Assembly: GCA_963753055.1 (NCBI GenBank)
Contig: CAVWAP010000002.1
Span: 1-64,000, forward strand
Origin: JAUWGC01 sp963753055
GTDB lineage: Bacteria; Bacteroidota; Bacteroidia; Bacteroidales; B18-G4
Direction of reading: 5' to 3'
Length of the DNA stretch: 64,000 nt
Part shown: piece by piece, positions 52,026 to 61,590 of the stretch
Layout of the letters: each line of letters opens with the position of its first letter
Numbering within the stretch: the stretch's first letter is position 1
Position numbers and translations under genes: made by a program
Notes under the pieces: generated by a model
Databases searched by the model: none
Told to the model about the DNA's origin: nothing
The model's input: the letters and a program-made list of their open reading frames with translations, nothing else

Positions 52026-53639
52026 TTATTCAATTATCAACTTTTGTGTTTGGATTTGATTGTTGGAATGTGAGCGGATAAAGTAAACACCCGCAGGCAA
52101 GCCACTTATATCAACAGTAAATTCGTACATGCCGGCGGACACTTCTTTTTCAACTATTCGCTTAATCAGATTTCCTGAAACCCCAAACAAATCAGATATC
52201 AGATATCCTGAACCATAAATCAGATATCGAAGGCACATAGTGCCTGTGGCGGGATTTGGATAAACAGACAGCAAATGATCTGCAGGTATATCATTAACAG
52301 TGACGCCGGTAAGCTGATCAGTAACCCTCACCAGCACCGGGTAAAGCCACCCTTCTTCGTAATGGATAATATTATCAAGATAAATAGTATCGTGGGCAAT
52401 GCCGGAGGCATAGATAGAGCCATCATCAGAGATGGCCAGCTCGTGAAAAGTGTCATATCCTTTACCACCACCATTTTTCACCCACTGGACATTTCCTTCC
52501 GGATCATACTTGATCATGAAGTAATCATAATAAGTTTCGGCTTCAGAAACGATGCCATTGCCCCAATCGATAGTGCCACGCTGAAAACCACATAGTATTG
52601 GATTACCCTGGTTGTCAATTGTTAAAGAATGATTGGCCCCAAGGCTTGCATCACCTGCGATCTGGCTTTGTACCGGGACCTCTTTTACCCATTGATATTC
52701 ACCGTCAGCATTCAGCCTGGTCAAAAAATAGTCATAGACCCACTCAGGGCCGTTTGCCGTGTGGCTTCCAAACTGTGTTTCTATATGTAGCAGGTCAGCA
52801 TAATATACATTTCCATTATCATCACACTGGATCGTAGGGAAGTTGCAGGTAATGTCTTCAACGTATCTAACCCACTGCACATCACCATCAGCATTGTATT
52901 TTGCAATATACCTGTTGTAGCCAAACTCAGGCTCATGGGCAACCCCGGCAAAGGTGGCAAGAGGACCAGCACATGATCCGGTGGTGAATATTTCACCTGA
53001 TGAGTTTGTGGCAATACCGCTGATCAGGGGAACATTTTCCTGGACCATTGACGAGAGGCTATCTCCTTCTACAGAGATCTCAGTGATATATGAAGCCCAG
53101 GGAGAGGCCCATCCCAATAGAAGGTTACCCTGGTTGTTGAAAGAAAAAGTTGAAATGTTATAAACAGGGGTCTGGAACAACCCATCTATATTCAGCATGA
53201 GCTCGGGCTCACCCTGGGGGCTTATCCTGGCCAGGAAATACTCGGAGTCATCTCCGCCACCATGACCCATAATGCTTGAACCCCAAAAGCCAAGATTGCT
53301 GCGCATGATTCCAAGCAGGTAAACATATTTCTGACCGTCATCTTTCATGGTGATGATACTACCATGGCCATATATTGTCTTTGCATAGATCTCGTTACCT
53401 GAAGCATCATATTTCGTCAATGCCAGGTCGCCAAACGCCTTGGTGCCATAGATGTATTTAAAGTTACGCATACTCCACATATATACACAGTTGTCATCGT
53501 CCGTTGTCGTTGATGTCTGGATCATGGCCGGGTTCATGCTGTAATCCAGCTGATGCGCACGAACCCATTCATATTGCTGGGTAAATGCACTTAATGTAAA
53601 TCCCAAAACCATTAACGCAGTATATATTGTGGTTCTCAT
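52026..53639 (-). CDS. T9SS-exported repeat protein (SBBP-like)
   Basis: A 537-residue secreted protein with a signal peptide (MRTTIYTALMVLGFTLSAFTQ) and beta-propeller-like repeats resembling SBBP repeats (YFLARISPQGEPELMLNIDG, RYIAKYNADGDVQWVRYVED, YFMIKYDPEGNVQWVKNGGG). It ends in a type IX sorting domain (LLSVYPNPATGT ... GLPAGVYFIRSHS). The sorting domain contains an in-frame copy of the GATATCTGA repeat at 52191-52229, encoding RYLIYGSGYLISD. The frame is intact, so the product may still be exported. Confidence 0.82.
   Translation of the reverse strand: MRTTIYTALMVLGFTLSAFTQQYEWVRAHQLDYSMNPAMIQTSTTTDDDNCVYMWSMRNFKYIYGTKAFGDLALTKYDASGNEIYAKTIYGHGSIITMKDDGQKYVYLLGIMRSNLGFWGSSIMGHGGGDDSEYFLARISPQGEPELMLNIDGLFQTPVYNISTFSFNNQGNLLLGWASPWASYITEISVEGDSLSSMVQENVPLISGIATNSSGEIFTTGSCAGPLATFAGVAHEPEFGYNRYIAKYNADGDVQWVRYVEDITCNFPTIQCDDNGNVYYADLLHIETQFGSHTANGPEWVYDYFLTRLNADGEYQWVKEVPVQSQIAGDASLGANHSLTIDNQGNPILCGFQRGTIDWGNGIVSEAETYYDYFMIKYDPEGNVQWVKNGGGKGYDTFHELAISDDGSIYASGIAHDTIYLDNIIHYEEGWLYPVLVRVTDQLTGVTVNDIPADHLLSVYPNPATGTMCLRYLIYGSGYLISDLFGVSGNLIKRIVEKEVSAGMYEFTVDISGLPAGVYFIRSHSNNQIQTQKLIIE
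52191..52229. repeat. GATATCTGA-family element inside a T9SS sorting domain
   Basis: Two GATATCTGAT blocks and one ATATCCTGAACC spacer, matching the style of 36915-36954. It is read in frame as part of the C-terminal domain of 52026-53639. Confidence 0.75.
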
Positions 53640-53748
53640 GAGGGCGATTTAGATAAACTCTAAACAATTAAAGCATGCGATTGTTTTGCTGTACATTTGT
53701 AACATGTCCGCCACTTGTGCGTCATAAAAACAGAAACACTATTGTATT

Positions 53749-56169
53749 ATGATCAGGAGTCTTTTCAGGCACAGCCTTCGTGCATTGCGTCGTCAAAAAA
53801 CCTATGTATTAATCAATGTGCTTGGGCTGGCCATTGGTATTGCCTGCAGCCTGATAATTGCTTTATTTATTATACATGAACTGAGCTTTGACCAGTATCA
53901 TGAAAAAAAGGACAGGCTTTACAGGGTGATCCTGCATGGCAAAATGGGCGGACAGGAGCTTCAAGTCACCTCAACAGCAGCCCCGATCGGGCCCACCATG
54001 CTTAATGAGTTTCCGGAGGTGGAAGATTTCCTCAGGATAAATGGTCGCTGGGAGGTTGTGATTAAATATGAGGACAAGCATTTTATCGAGAAGTATAATA
54101 TTGAGGCAGACTCTTCCTTTTTCAATTTCTTCTCCATTCCATTGATTAAAGGAGACGCCGCGACTGTCCTTAATGAAAAATATACGGCAGTCCTTTCGGA
54201 AACCCTGGCGGCTAAAATATTTGGTGAGGAAGACCCGGTTGATAAGATGATAAAGGTTGGCAATGACAAGACCCTGTTCAGGGTTACAGGGGTGATGCAG
54301 GATATTCCCGAAAACACCCACTTCAGGGCTAATATGATAACATCTTTCATGACTAATTCCAGGTCTACCGATGATCAATGGCTTTCAAATAGTTTTGATA
54401 CCTATGTCCTGCTGCATCCAAACTCGAATCCCCAGGATGTTGATGCCAGGTTCGTAGACATGATCATAAAATATGTCGGCCCCCTGGTTACCAAGTACTT
54501 TGGCACTACCCTGGAGGACTTCCTGGCCCAGGGCAACAAGTACAGGCTTTTCCTGCAGCCCCTGGGAGAGATTCACCTTAACCCAAATATTGAACAGGAC
54601 CTCCGCCCGGCCAGCGATCCAAAATACCTCTGGATCTTTGGGAGCATTGCCATGCTAATCATTGTTATTGCCGGGATTAATTTTATGAACCTGTCAACCG
54701 CCCAGGCCTCAAAACGGGCAAAAGAAGTTGGAATAAAAATGGTAAGTGGCTCAACGAAAAGAAACCTGGTAAGCCAGTTCTTACTTGAAACCATCATCCT
54801 GTCCTTTCTCGCATTGCTGCTAGCCGTCCTGGCAACAGAATTATTCCTTCCCTATTTTAACGATTTGCTGGGAACAGAACTGGTAATCGGATATTTTAAC
54901 AACTGGTTTACGATTCCCGTACTCCTCTTGTTTTCAATCCTGATTGGCATTTTTGCAGGAAGTTATCCTTCGTTTTATCTTTCATCATTCAATCCTGTTT
55001 ATGTCCTTAAAGGCAGCCGGTCTGGCAGCAAGAGCAATACTCGTCTAAGGAGCGTGCTGGTTATTCTGCAGTTTTCTATTTCAATAATTCTCATCATCGG
55101 CACCATGATTATGTTCAGGCAGATTAGCTATATGCAAAGCAAGAAACTTGGCTTTGATAAAGAACATGTTTTTGTAATCAGCCGGGGAGGTACGATCAGC
55201 GACAACATTCAGGGCTTTAAAAATGACATCAGGCAAATTCCTGATGTAGTGAACATTACAACATCAACTGCCATTCCGGGACACAATAATAACAATAACG
55301 GGTATATGATGAAGGGAAGGGAAGAAGAATCCTTTTTGCTGATGACCAGTTGGGCCGACCAGGACTTTCTTAAGGTTTATGGCATGGAGATGGCGAAAGG
55401 AAGATTCTTTGACAAAACCTTTGGTACGGAAGAAAATGCTGTGGTTGTCAATGAAACGGCTGTCAAACATTATAATATGGCAGATCCATTGAGTGAGAAG
55501 TTCATGGACCGGGATGATGAGACCATGGAGGTATCATATATGCCCATTGTAGGTGTTGTGAAAGACTTTCATCATGAATCATTGCAGCGGGAAATAGGCC
55601 CTTTTATATTCAGGTATCGTGAGGATTTCAGCTGGGGTTATATCAGCATCAGGCTGGCGCCTACCGCCTCATCAGAAACGGTTGAAAAGATAGAGAGTCT
55701 ATGGGGATCCTATACTGACGGACAGCCCATGCAGTACTTTTTTCTTGATGAGGATTTTGAGCGATTGTATAAAGAAGAAAGGCAAAACGCTCGCCTATCC
55801 ATTCTCTTTACTATCCTGGGTATTCTGATTGCCTCACTTGGATTGTATGGGCTAACAGCCTTTACTGTTCAGCAGCGGACCAAAGAAATTGGTATTCGCA
55901 AAGTCTTTGGCGCATCTGTTTCCAGGGTCTGGTACCTGATCTCCAGAGAAATCATGATCCTCATTGCCATTTCCACCCTGATTGCCTGGCCACTGGTTTA
56001 CTGGATCGCCGACACCTGGCTTCAAAACTACCATTATCGCATCAGCCTGGATGCTTTTGACTTTATACTGGGATTTTTGGTTGCGATGGTCATTGCGTTG
56101 CTAACGACAACCTATCGGACAGTTCGGACTGCGCGGCTGAATCCCTCGGATTCATTGAGATACGAATAA
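53749..56169 (+). CDS. MacB-like ABC transporter permease, long form
   Basis: An 806-residue permease typical of Bacteroidetes: N-terminal helix (TYVLINVLGLAIGIACSLII), first periplasmic MacB_PCD domain, FtsX domain with three helices (about 280-430), a second helix and MacB_PCD domain (about 430-650), and a C-terminal FtsX domain (LFTILGILIASLGLYGLTAF, TKEIGIRKVFGASVSRVWYL) ending RTARLNPSDSLRYE. An ATPase partner is not adjacent. Likely roles include antimicrobial peptide or lipid export. The TGAACACTG array starts one base after the stop. Confidence 0.92.
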   Translation: MIRSLFRHSLRALRRQKTYVLINVLGLAIGIACSLIIALFIIHELSFDQYHEKKDRLYRVILHGKMGGQELQVTSTAAPIGPTMLNEFPEVEDFLRINGRWEVVIKYEDKHFIEKYNIEADSSFFNFFSIPLIKGDAATVLNEKYTAVLSETLAAKIFGEEDPVDKMIKVGNDKTLFRVTGVMQDIPENTHFRANMITSFMTNSRSTDDQWLSNSFDTYVLLHPNSNPQDVDARFVDMIIKYVGPLVTKYFGTTLEDFLAQGNKYRLFLQPLGEIHLNPNIEQDLRPASDPKYLWIFGSIAMLIIVIAGINFMNLSTAQASKRAKEVGIKMVSGSTKRNLVSQFLLETIILSFLALLLAVLATELFLPYFNDLLGTELVIGYFNNWFTIPVLLLFSILIGIFAGSYPSFYLSSFNPVYVLKGSRSGSKSNTRLRSVLVILQFSISIILIIGTMIMFRQISYMQSKKLGFDKEHVFVISRGGTISDNIQGFKNDIRQIPDVVNITTSTAIPGHNNNNNGYMMKGREEESFLLMTSWADQDFLKVYGMEMAKGRFFDKTFGTEENAVVVNETAVKHYNMADPLSEKFMDRDDETMEVSYMPIVGVVKDFHHESLQREIGPFIFRYREDFSWGYISIRLAPTASSETVEKIESLWGSYTDGQPMQYFFLDEDFERLYKEERQNARLSILFTILGILIASLGLYGLTAFTVQQRTKEIGIRKVFGASVSRVWYLISREIMILIAISTLIAWPLVYWIADTWLQNYHYRISLDAFDFILGFLVAMVIALLTTTYRTVRTARLNPSDSLRYE

Positions 56170-56170
56170 T

Positions 56171-56248
56171 CAGTGAACACTGATCAGTGAACACTGAACA
56201 GAAATCTCAATACTCAATACTCAATACTTAATACTCAATACTTAACTA
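56171..56248. repeat. TGAACACTG units followed by CTCAATA units
   Basis: 56171-56204 has CAGTGAACACTGATCAGTGA and AACACTGAACAG (a half-array, copy 6 of the family). 56208-56247 has five CTCAATA/CTTAATA units. Together they fill the space between two convergent genes. Confidence 0.75.
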
Positions 56249-56824
56249 CTATTTCTCTACTACTGGCTGAACAGGGTACTGAGCCATGATCTGTGCTACA
56301 GCCTTGGGAATATTTTTTTCTCTTTTTTGTGGGTTGTCATTAACCGTTCCCTTACCAACACCCTCCCAGACCAATTTTTGGGCCTGTGTATCATACACGT
56401 CACAAATGAGCGTACCTACGGTATAATCATAGGTGTTGTAGGTGGTGGTTGCCATACCTCCGCCCCATCCCCATCCGGGGCCATAACCGTAGCGGCCGCC
56501 ATAGCCAGCTCCCATGCCTGTGGTCGTTGCTGTCACCTGCTGTTCTTGTTGAGTATGAATAAAGAGCGCAACGGTAAGGTCGCCGCCATCTTTTACAAAA
56601 GTGAGCCCCCTCTTGTCAAACTCATCGGCAAAAGACTTTTCCAGCCTTTCCTTGTCAAAGCCGGTAAGCAACTGATCACTATTATCGGCCCAGCCATAAT
56701 AGGAATATGTTTTGTATTGTGTGAAGTCAATGGTTTTATCATAGTCTGCAGTAACAGAAATGCTTGAGCATCCCACAATCACTGCGAGTGCCAGGACGAA
56801 TAATGCTAAGGTGTATTTTTTCAT
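56249..56824 (-). CDS. DUF4136 lipoprotein
   Basis: A 191-residue lipoprotein (lipobox LAVIVGC) with DUF4136 features: VTADYDKTIDFTQYKTYSYYG near the start, FADEFDKRGLTFVKDGGDL, a Gly/Tyr-rich stretch (GAGYGGRYGYGPGWGWGGG) and a C-terminal LICDVYDTQAQKLVWEGVG. Family members are common, periplasm- or outer-membrane-attached and of unknown role. It is monocistronic, convergent with the permease. Confidence 0.85.
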   Translation of the reverse strand: MKKYTLALFVLALAVIVGCSSISVTADYDKTIDFTQYKTYSYYGWADNSDQLLTGFDKERLEKSFADEFDKRGLTFVKDGGDLTVALFIHTQQEQQVTATTTGMGAGYGGRYGYGPGWGWGGGMATTTYNTYDYTVGTLICDVYDTQAQKLVWEGVGKGTVNDNPQKREKNIPKAVAQIMAQYPVQPVVEK

Positions 56825-56890
56825 GGTTTACAAGTTTGTGTGAAGGACAAAGATAGTAAATCAGGGATTAAGCTGTTAAGTGGTTGGTGA

Positions 56891-56967
56891 AATATGGCGC
56901 TATGTCTCTATGATACTAGATGCTGGATGCCGGATACCAGATACTGGATGCCGGATACTGGATTGGT
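56891..56967. repeat. GATACCAGATGCCGGAT-family array, copy 1
   Basis: Opens AATATGGCGCTATGT, then units GATACTAGATGCTGGATGCC and GGATACCAGATACTGG repeated. It ends eight bases from the stop of the propeller protein on the minus strand. Related copies are at 59841 and 61408. Confidence 0.75.
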
Positions 56968-56974
56968 TGTTATA

Positions 56975-59693
56975 TTATTGTTTCAGTACCTTCCTGGTTA
57001 TTTCTTTTCCGCCGGCTTCTATCCTGACAAAATAAATACCACGCGGATAACCCGCAAGGCTCAGTGTAGTCATTGCATTATAATATTCTTTTGAAAACAG
57101 GAGTTCTCCTGTGGAGCTAAATATTTCAACCTGGCTAAAGATCTTTTTGGACTTAATAGTTACCCTGTCGGTTGCAGGGTTTGGATAGATCTTGATGCTT
57201 TCATCCGCTTTGGATGTTGGCAGCTCACTTATCTCTGCGGTCAGAAAATCCAGGATGAATACATTATCCGGTCCGGGCCTGGGGATAAGGCATTGATAAG
57301 ATTCGTTGTAAACCTTAAATGGCTCGCAGCATTCCCGCAAGTAATATTCCTGTCCATTATATTGTAAATGTCTCAGTCCCTGTGTAACAGGATTTCCCAG
57401 CGGATCAATGCCTATCTGCATAAGCCTGCTTGTTGCATTTAAAAATATGGTGTCCACGAGAAGGCCACTGACCGGATCTGCCGTTAGAATATTGTATTGC
57501 ATCAGGAGGTAGAACTTACCATCAACCGGATTATATTCACAACCCATACCTGCATCCTTGCCCACATTGATTGTATGCTCAAGGTATGAATCAGGACCAT
57601 TGATATAAATTACACTGTAATATTCATACATAAATCCATGGGCCAGGCATACTCTTTTGCTGTCGGGGGTAAATGCCATATCAAACACATGGTAATTAGG
57701 TGTGGGGACCACGCATTCGATATCCATCCTGCCGGTGTGGACGATCTGTATACCGTTCATCCCCTGGAACAATATATTCATTCCATCAGGGGAAATCTCA
57801 GGTGAATACCTCGACTCCCAGTTAACATAGAACACAAAGTGGTCTTCAATCAGCAAACTATCAATACGTATAGCATTAGTTCCATCGATCTGAAATTTGA
57901 TCAGTTTTGTTTCTCCCCTGTTGTGAACATAGAAATATTGATGATCCGGCGAAGGAAGAATTGTTATATCATAACCTCCATAGGGAGCACAAACTTGTAA
58001 TTCCTGGATTATACTTAATGTGTTCAAATCAAATAAATACATCTTTTCAAAATCCACGCCAGAGAGGACAACGATATCATCTGTAATACCGGTTACATTC
58101 GTTATCTCATTAACGGTAATGAAAGTATCGACTTCATATGTTGTGGCATTTATTATGCTTAAGTTTTGCGAAAATGTATTGGCTGGTAATGATCTTATTG
58201 TGTTTGGTGCTAAGAAAACATGTCCAGGGCAGGTCCGCTTCATCCCACATACCGCAAATGATGCTATCGGTTAATACAATATTGAAAGGATCATTAAAAT
58301 CCCAGAAATTGATCCTCTCTGTTTTTAGCCAGTTGGTAACTTTTGTATAAGCATGGTGGTCATGCCATACATATTCATAGCTGTTTGGAGAAGCAGCATT
58401 AACCTTATATCCATTCCATAAATATTCCAAACCCATCCATTTATAATCCACATATTCTTCGGCTTCAAAATCGAATACAGCCTGGTAGCCACTTCTATAT
58501 GAGATCACGTATCTATTATCAAATGAAACGACCGGGTTATAACAGGGGTCATACAGGGTAGTATCAAATATAATTTGTTCATGGGTGTTAAAATCAGCCA
58601 TTAGTCCCATGGGGTTCCAGTTCATTCCAGACATTTCAATAAACAATTTCTTCCCTGTTGCATCAATACAAAGATTATCCTGCCAGTACCAGGATATGGG
58701 TAACTGGGGTGTTGGTGCTATGATTGAATCAAGGATTTCAAGGGTATTAGTATTGATGCAGAAATAACGCATGCTCTCATTATTTGGCCCTACTGAGGCT
58801 GTATACAGAGTATCTGCCCCGGGAGTGCTTACCATGGCAAAGTAGCTGTATTCAAAATCCTTGACTATATCTCCCGTTAATGCATCAAGGATGATAAGCC
58901 ACGTGCTACCCTGTTTCTGGCAGGCAATATAGTTGTCATCATTAATGAGCAAAAATTCGGCATAGGTATAAACCTTTCTGCCTTTATAACCTCTTGACAT
59001 ATTAATCTGGTCGATATGGGGCCAGGTATTTGACCAGAGCTTGGTCTGGGTATTGAGGCTGTATCCTGTAAGAAAGCCTCCCTTATGTTCAGAACTATGA
59101 CAACCAACATAGATCAGGTCCTCATCTGAATTAACCCGTATCACACATGGATGAGATTCGACCCTCATTATCAAAGGAATAGAATAATCATCCAGGTTAA
59201 TAACATATACCTGGTCTGAATAATAGCAGCAGACATAAAGATGATGTTCTGTTACAACCATGTCCTCCGGCCCCAGCCCCACGTTAATTATGGCCAGGAC
59301 TTCCTTCGTGTCAACATCATAGACATAAACATTATTAGAATGGTGGCAGATGGTTATCAGTCTTTCTCCGTCAGCGGTATATTTTATTTTATAGGGCAGA
59401 TCACCCTCGGGTAGTATTCCCGGGTCGATGCTGTCCAGGTTGTCGATCATCCTGGTATGTGGCTCGAATGAACCCCGATCAAACATCTCCCTGGGAGATA
59501 GCACATACTTGTCATCAAACTCTAAGTGCTCGGGAAGTTGCCCGTCAGTGAATTGATGCGTATAGGTGGTGTCTGGTAATTTTAGATAGAAGGTTGAGGA
59601 TTTACCATCCGGGTTATCAAATATGCCTATGTTTTGGGAAAAGCCGGGCATAGAACCCAGCAATAGAATGAAAAGAATAATTCGTGCTTTCAT
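56975..59693 (-). pseudogene. T9SS-exported beta-propeller-like protein, one frameshift
   Basis: A large secreted protein split across two frames. The ATG at 59693 gives a signal peptide (MKARIILFILLLGSMPGFSQ), then propeller-like repeats (TADGERLITICHHSNNVYVY, YSIPLIMRVESHPCVIRVNS). This frame stops at 58134-58136. The homologous continuation is in another frame from about 58230 to 56975 (FLAPNTIRSLPANTFSQNLS) and ends in a type IX sorting domain (IKIYPNPATDR ... GYPRGIYFVRIEAGGK). The switch lies within 58134-58243, probably near 58215-58230. One indel would restore about 905 residues. Confidence 0.72.
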
Positions 59694-59840
59694 TTGAATT
59701 GGAGTTAATATGTAAGCGCAGGGGCATATCAAATATAGTGAATAAAACGATGTGTTGTTGATTTATATCTGTGTTTACAATTTACAATATTTGATGTGGT
59801 ATCCGATCCTTCGGCTCCGCTCAGGGATGACAAAATTTGG

Positions 59841-59905
59841 AATATGGCGCTATGTGCCTCTATGATACCAGATGCCGGATGCCAGATACCAGACACCAGA
59901 TGATT
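59841..59905. repeat. GATACCAGATGCCGGAT-family array, copy 2
   Basis: Opens AATATGGCGCTATGTGCCTC. Bases 59852-59893 are identical to 61408-61449 in the same orientation (42 bases), so the AAA ATPase gene is enclosed by direct repeats. Confidence 0.85.
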
Positions 59906-59922
59906 TCTGTCAATATTGATGA

Positions 59923-60000
59923 TTTGCCTTGACATTTTTGTGTTTTATGCCGATATTTGCCTTGATAATTTGAAATTATCTGGCATTGTTTGCCCTGATA
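59923..60000 (+). promoter_or_regulatory. Three phased direct repeats TTTGCCTTGATA
   Basis: TTTGCCTTGACA (59923-59934), TTTGCCTTGATA (59956-59967) and TTTGCCCTGATA (59989-60000) start exactly 33 bases apart, about three helical turns, directly before the AAA ATPase gene. They look like operator sites bound on one DNA face. As 33 bases is also 11 codons, a short repeated peptide in the upstream extension is an alternative, but the strong ribosome binding site at 60010 argues against translation there. Confidence 0.6.
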
Positions 60001-60009
60001 TTTTGCAGA

Positions 60010-60017
60010 AAGGAGGT
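60010..60017 (+). promoter_or_regulatory. Strong Shine-Dalgarno site deciding the AAA ATPase start
   Basis: AAGGAGGTG ends about nine bases before the ATG at 60027. It is an unusually complete Shine-Dalgarno sequence for a Bacteroidetes gene, and it decides the start against the longer upstream frame beginning at 59916. Confidence 0.7.
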
Positions 60018-60026
60018 GGGATATTT

Positions 60027-61334
60027 ATGAAAAGAAGCATTGATCAGGAATTTAGGTGGTGGAAAACAGATCCTAACAGGAAAACATTATTGGTAAGGGG
60101 GGCCAGGCAGGTTGGAAAAACCTATTCTGTCCGGGAGCTTGCAAAAGGATTTGATCATTTCCTGGAGGTTAACTTTGAATCTGACCAGGAGGTTCACCAT
60201 ATTTTTGATAAGGAAATGGATCCCGATGTTTTATGCAGGAACCTGTCGGCTTATTATAATGTTCCTGTAATTGACGGTAAAACACTTGTGTTCTTTGATG
60301 AAATACAGTCTTGCCCTCCGGCAATCTCTTCGTTGAGATTCTTTCATGAAAAGAAAAAAAACCTGCATATAATAGCGGCAGGGTCTTTACTTGAATTTGC
60401 TCTGGAAAAACTTCCCTCATTCGGTGTCGGGAGATTTGAGAATCTTTTCATGTACCCTTTTTCTTTTGATGAGTTCCTGTTAGCGCTGGGGGAAGAAAAT
60501 CTCTATGATATCAAACATAAAAGCAGTTATAGTAAAATCCTAAACAATGCACTGCATGTAAAGCTGATTAATTATTTAAAACAGTTTTTACTGATAGGGG
60601 GCATGCCCGAGGTTGTTAAAACGTTTATTAGGACCAACGATTACTATCAGCCACAAACTGTTCTTGATCAGTTAATTACAGGCCTCCAGGACGATTTTAT
60701 TAAATACAGGAAAAGGGTGCCGCAAAGCCGTATCAGAGAGGTATTTAATTCAATCGTTTATCAATCAGGGGGCAAATTCAATTATTCAAAAGCATCTGAT
60801 TCTTCAAATCATTCTCAGACAAAAGAGGCACTTGACCTGCTTGAAATGGCCGGACTGGCTTATAAGGTTAAGCATACAGCTGCCAATGGAATCCCGCTGG
60901 GGGCTGAGGTAAACCCTAAAAAATTCAAGGTGATTTTATTTGATCATGGTATATTTCAGCGGATTCTTGGTCTTGACTTATCAAGATACCTGGTATCAGA
61001 TGATCTTAGTGTTATTAACAAAGGGAATCTGGCTGAGCAATTTGTTGCCATGGAGCTAATTAAGAATCAGCTACCCACCATAAAACCACAACTATATTAT
61101 TGGCATCGTGAAAAGAGAGGAAGTTCTGCTGAAGTTGATTATATCATACAAAAGGACAAGGACCTGGTACCTCTGGAGGTTAAGTCCGGAACCCAGGGAA
61201 AGATGCAAAGCCTCCGGTTATTCCTGCGGGAAAAGAAAATTAACTACGGCATCCGGATTTCCATGGAGAACTTTGATCGATACCAAAATATAAAGGTGTT
61301 TCCTCTTTATGCAGTACAGAATATTCTTGACTGA
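60027..61334 (+). CDS. AAA ATPase with DUF4143 domain
   Basis: A 435-residue ATP-binding protein of the AAA_14-DUF4143 type. The Walker A motif is RGARQVGKT (K31) and Walker B is VFFDEIQSCPP (D91, E92), followed by HIIAAGSLLEFAL. The DUF4143 part (about 210-435) carries KLIDFDHG-type VILFDHGIFQRILGLDL and an ExK nuclease-fold-like segment (SAEVDYIIQKDKDLVPLEVKS). The family is widespread, often multi-copy and of uncertain function. It stands alone between 42-base direct repeats and behind three phased repeats, so it may be a mobile unit or a tightly controlled one. Confidence 0.92.
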   Translation: MKRSIDQEFRWWKTDPNRKTLLVRGARQVGKTYSVRELAKGFDHFLEVNFESDQEVHHIFDKEMDPDVLCRNLSAYYNVPVIDGKTLVFFDEIQSCPPAISSLRFFHEKKKNLHIIAAGSLLEFALEKLPSFGVGRFENLFMYPFSFDEFLLALGEENLYDIKHKSSYSKILNNALHVKLINYLKQFLLIGGMPEVVKTFIRTNDYYQPQTVLDQLITGLQDDFIKYRKRVPQSRIREVFNSIVYQSGGKFNYSKASDSSNHSQTKEALDLLEMAGLAYKVKHTAANGIPLGAEVNPKKFKVILFDHGIFQRILGLDLSRYLVSDDLSVINKGNLAEQFVAMELIKNQLPTIKPQLYYWHREKRGSSAEVDYIIQKDKDLVPLEVKSGTQGKMQSLRLFLREKKINYGIRISMENFDRYQNIKVFPLYAVQNILD

Positions 61335-61336
61335 CA

Positions 61337-61403
61337 GGGCTAAGGGCAAAGGGCGAAGAGCTAAGGGTGAAGAAACGCTTAGCGCTCTGCTCTTAGCTCT
61401 TTG
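61337..61403. repeat. CTAAGGGC / GCTCTTAG inverted repeat
   Basis: GGCAAAGGGCGAAGAGCTAAG and CTGCTCTTAGCTCTTTGCC (about 61344-61403) pair as a hairpin. It starts two bases after the AAA ATPase stop. A related TTTGCTCTTAGCGCTTTGC occurs inside the femAB-like gene. Confidence 0.7.
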
Positions 61404-61407
61404 CCAA

Positions 61408-61452
61408 ATGTGCCTCTATGATACCAGATGCCGGATGCCAGATACCAGATTC
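61408..61452. repeat. GATACCAGATGCCGGAT-family array, copy 3
   Basis: Bases 61408-61449 are identical to 59852-59893 in the same orientation. It marks the right side of the AAA ATPase unit. Confidence 0.85.
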
Positions 61453-61502
61453 ATTAGGGAAAGTACCGATAACATCCATGATTTTTAAAATATGCGTACC
61501 CA

Positions 61503-61533
61503 TTGACTTTAGGTGTGTATTTCTGTAAATTTG
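61503..61533 (+). promoter_or_regulatory. Bacteroidetes-type promoter of the MACPF gene
   Basis: TTGAC at 61503-61507 and TAAATTTG at 61526-61533 (consensus TAnnTTTG) are separated by a spacing that suits the -33/-7 housekeeping promoter of this phylum. The ATG follows at 61591. Confidence 0.6.
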
Positions 61534-61590
61534 GGTATCTCCAACTATTGTTACAGATCATGTTATTTTATAAACCCAAAACAAATAATT

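Noticed and set aside
59916..60026. Upstream extension of the AAA ATPase reading frame
   Set aside because: The ATG at 60027 has a near-perfect ribosome binding site and begins the family-typical MKRSIDQEF. The upstream part is low-complexity phased repeat.
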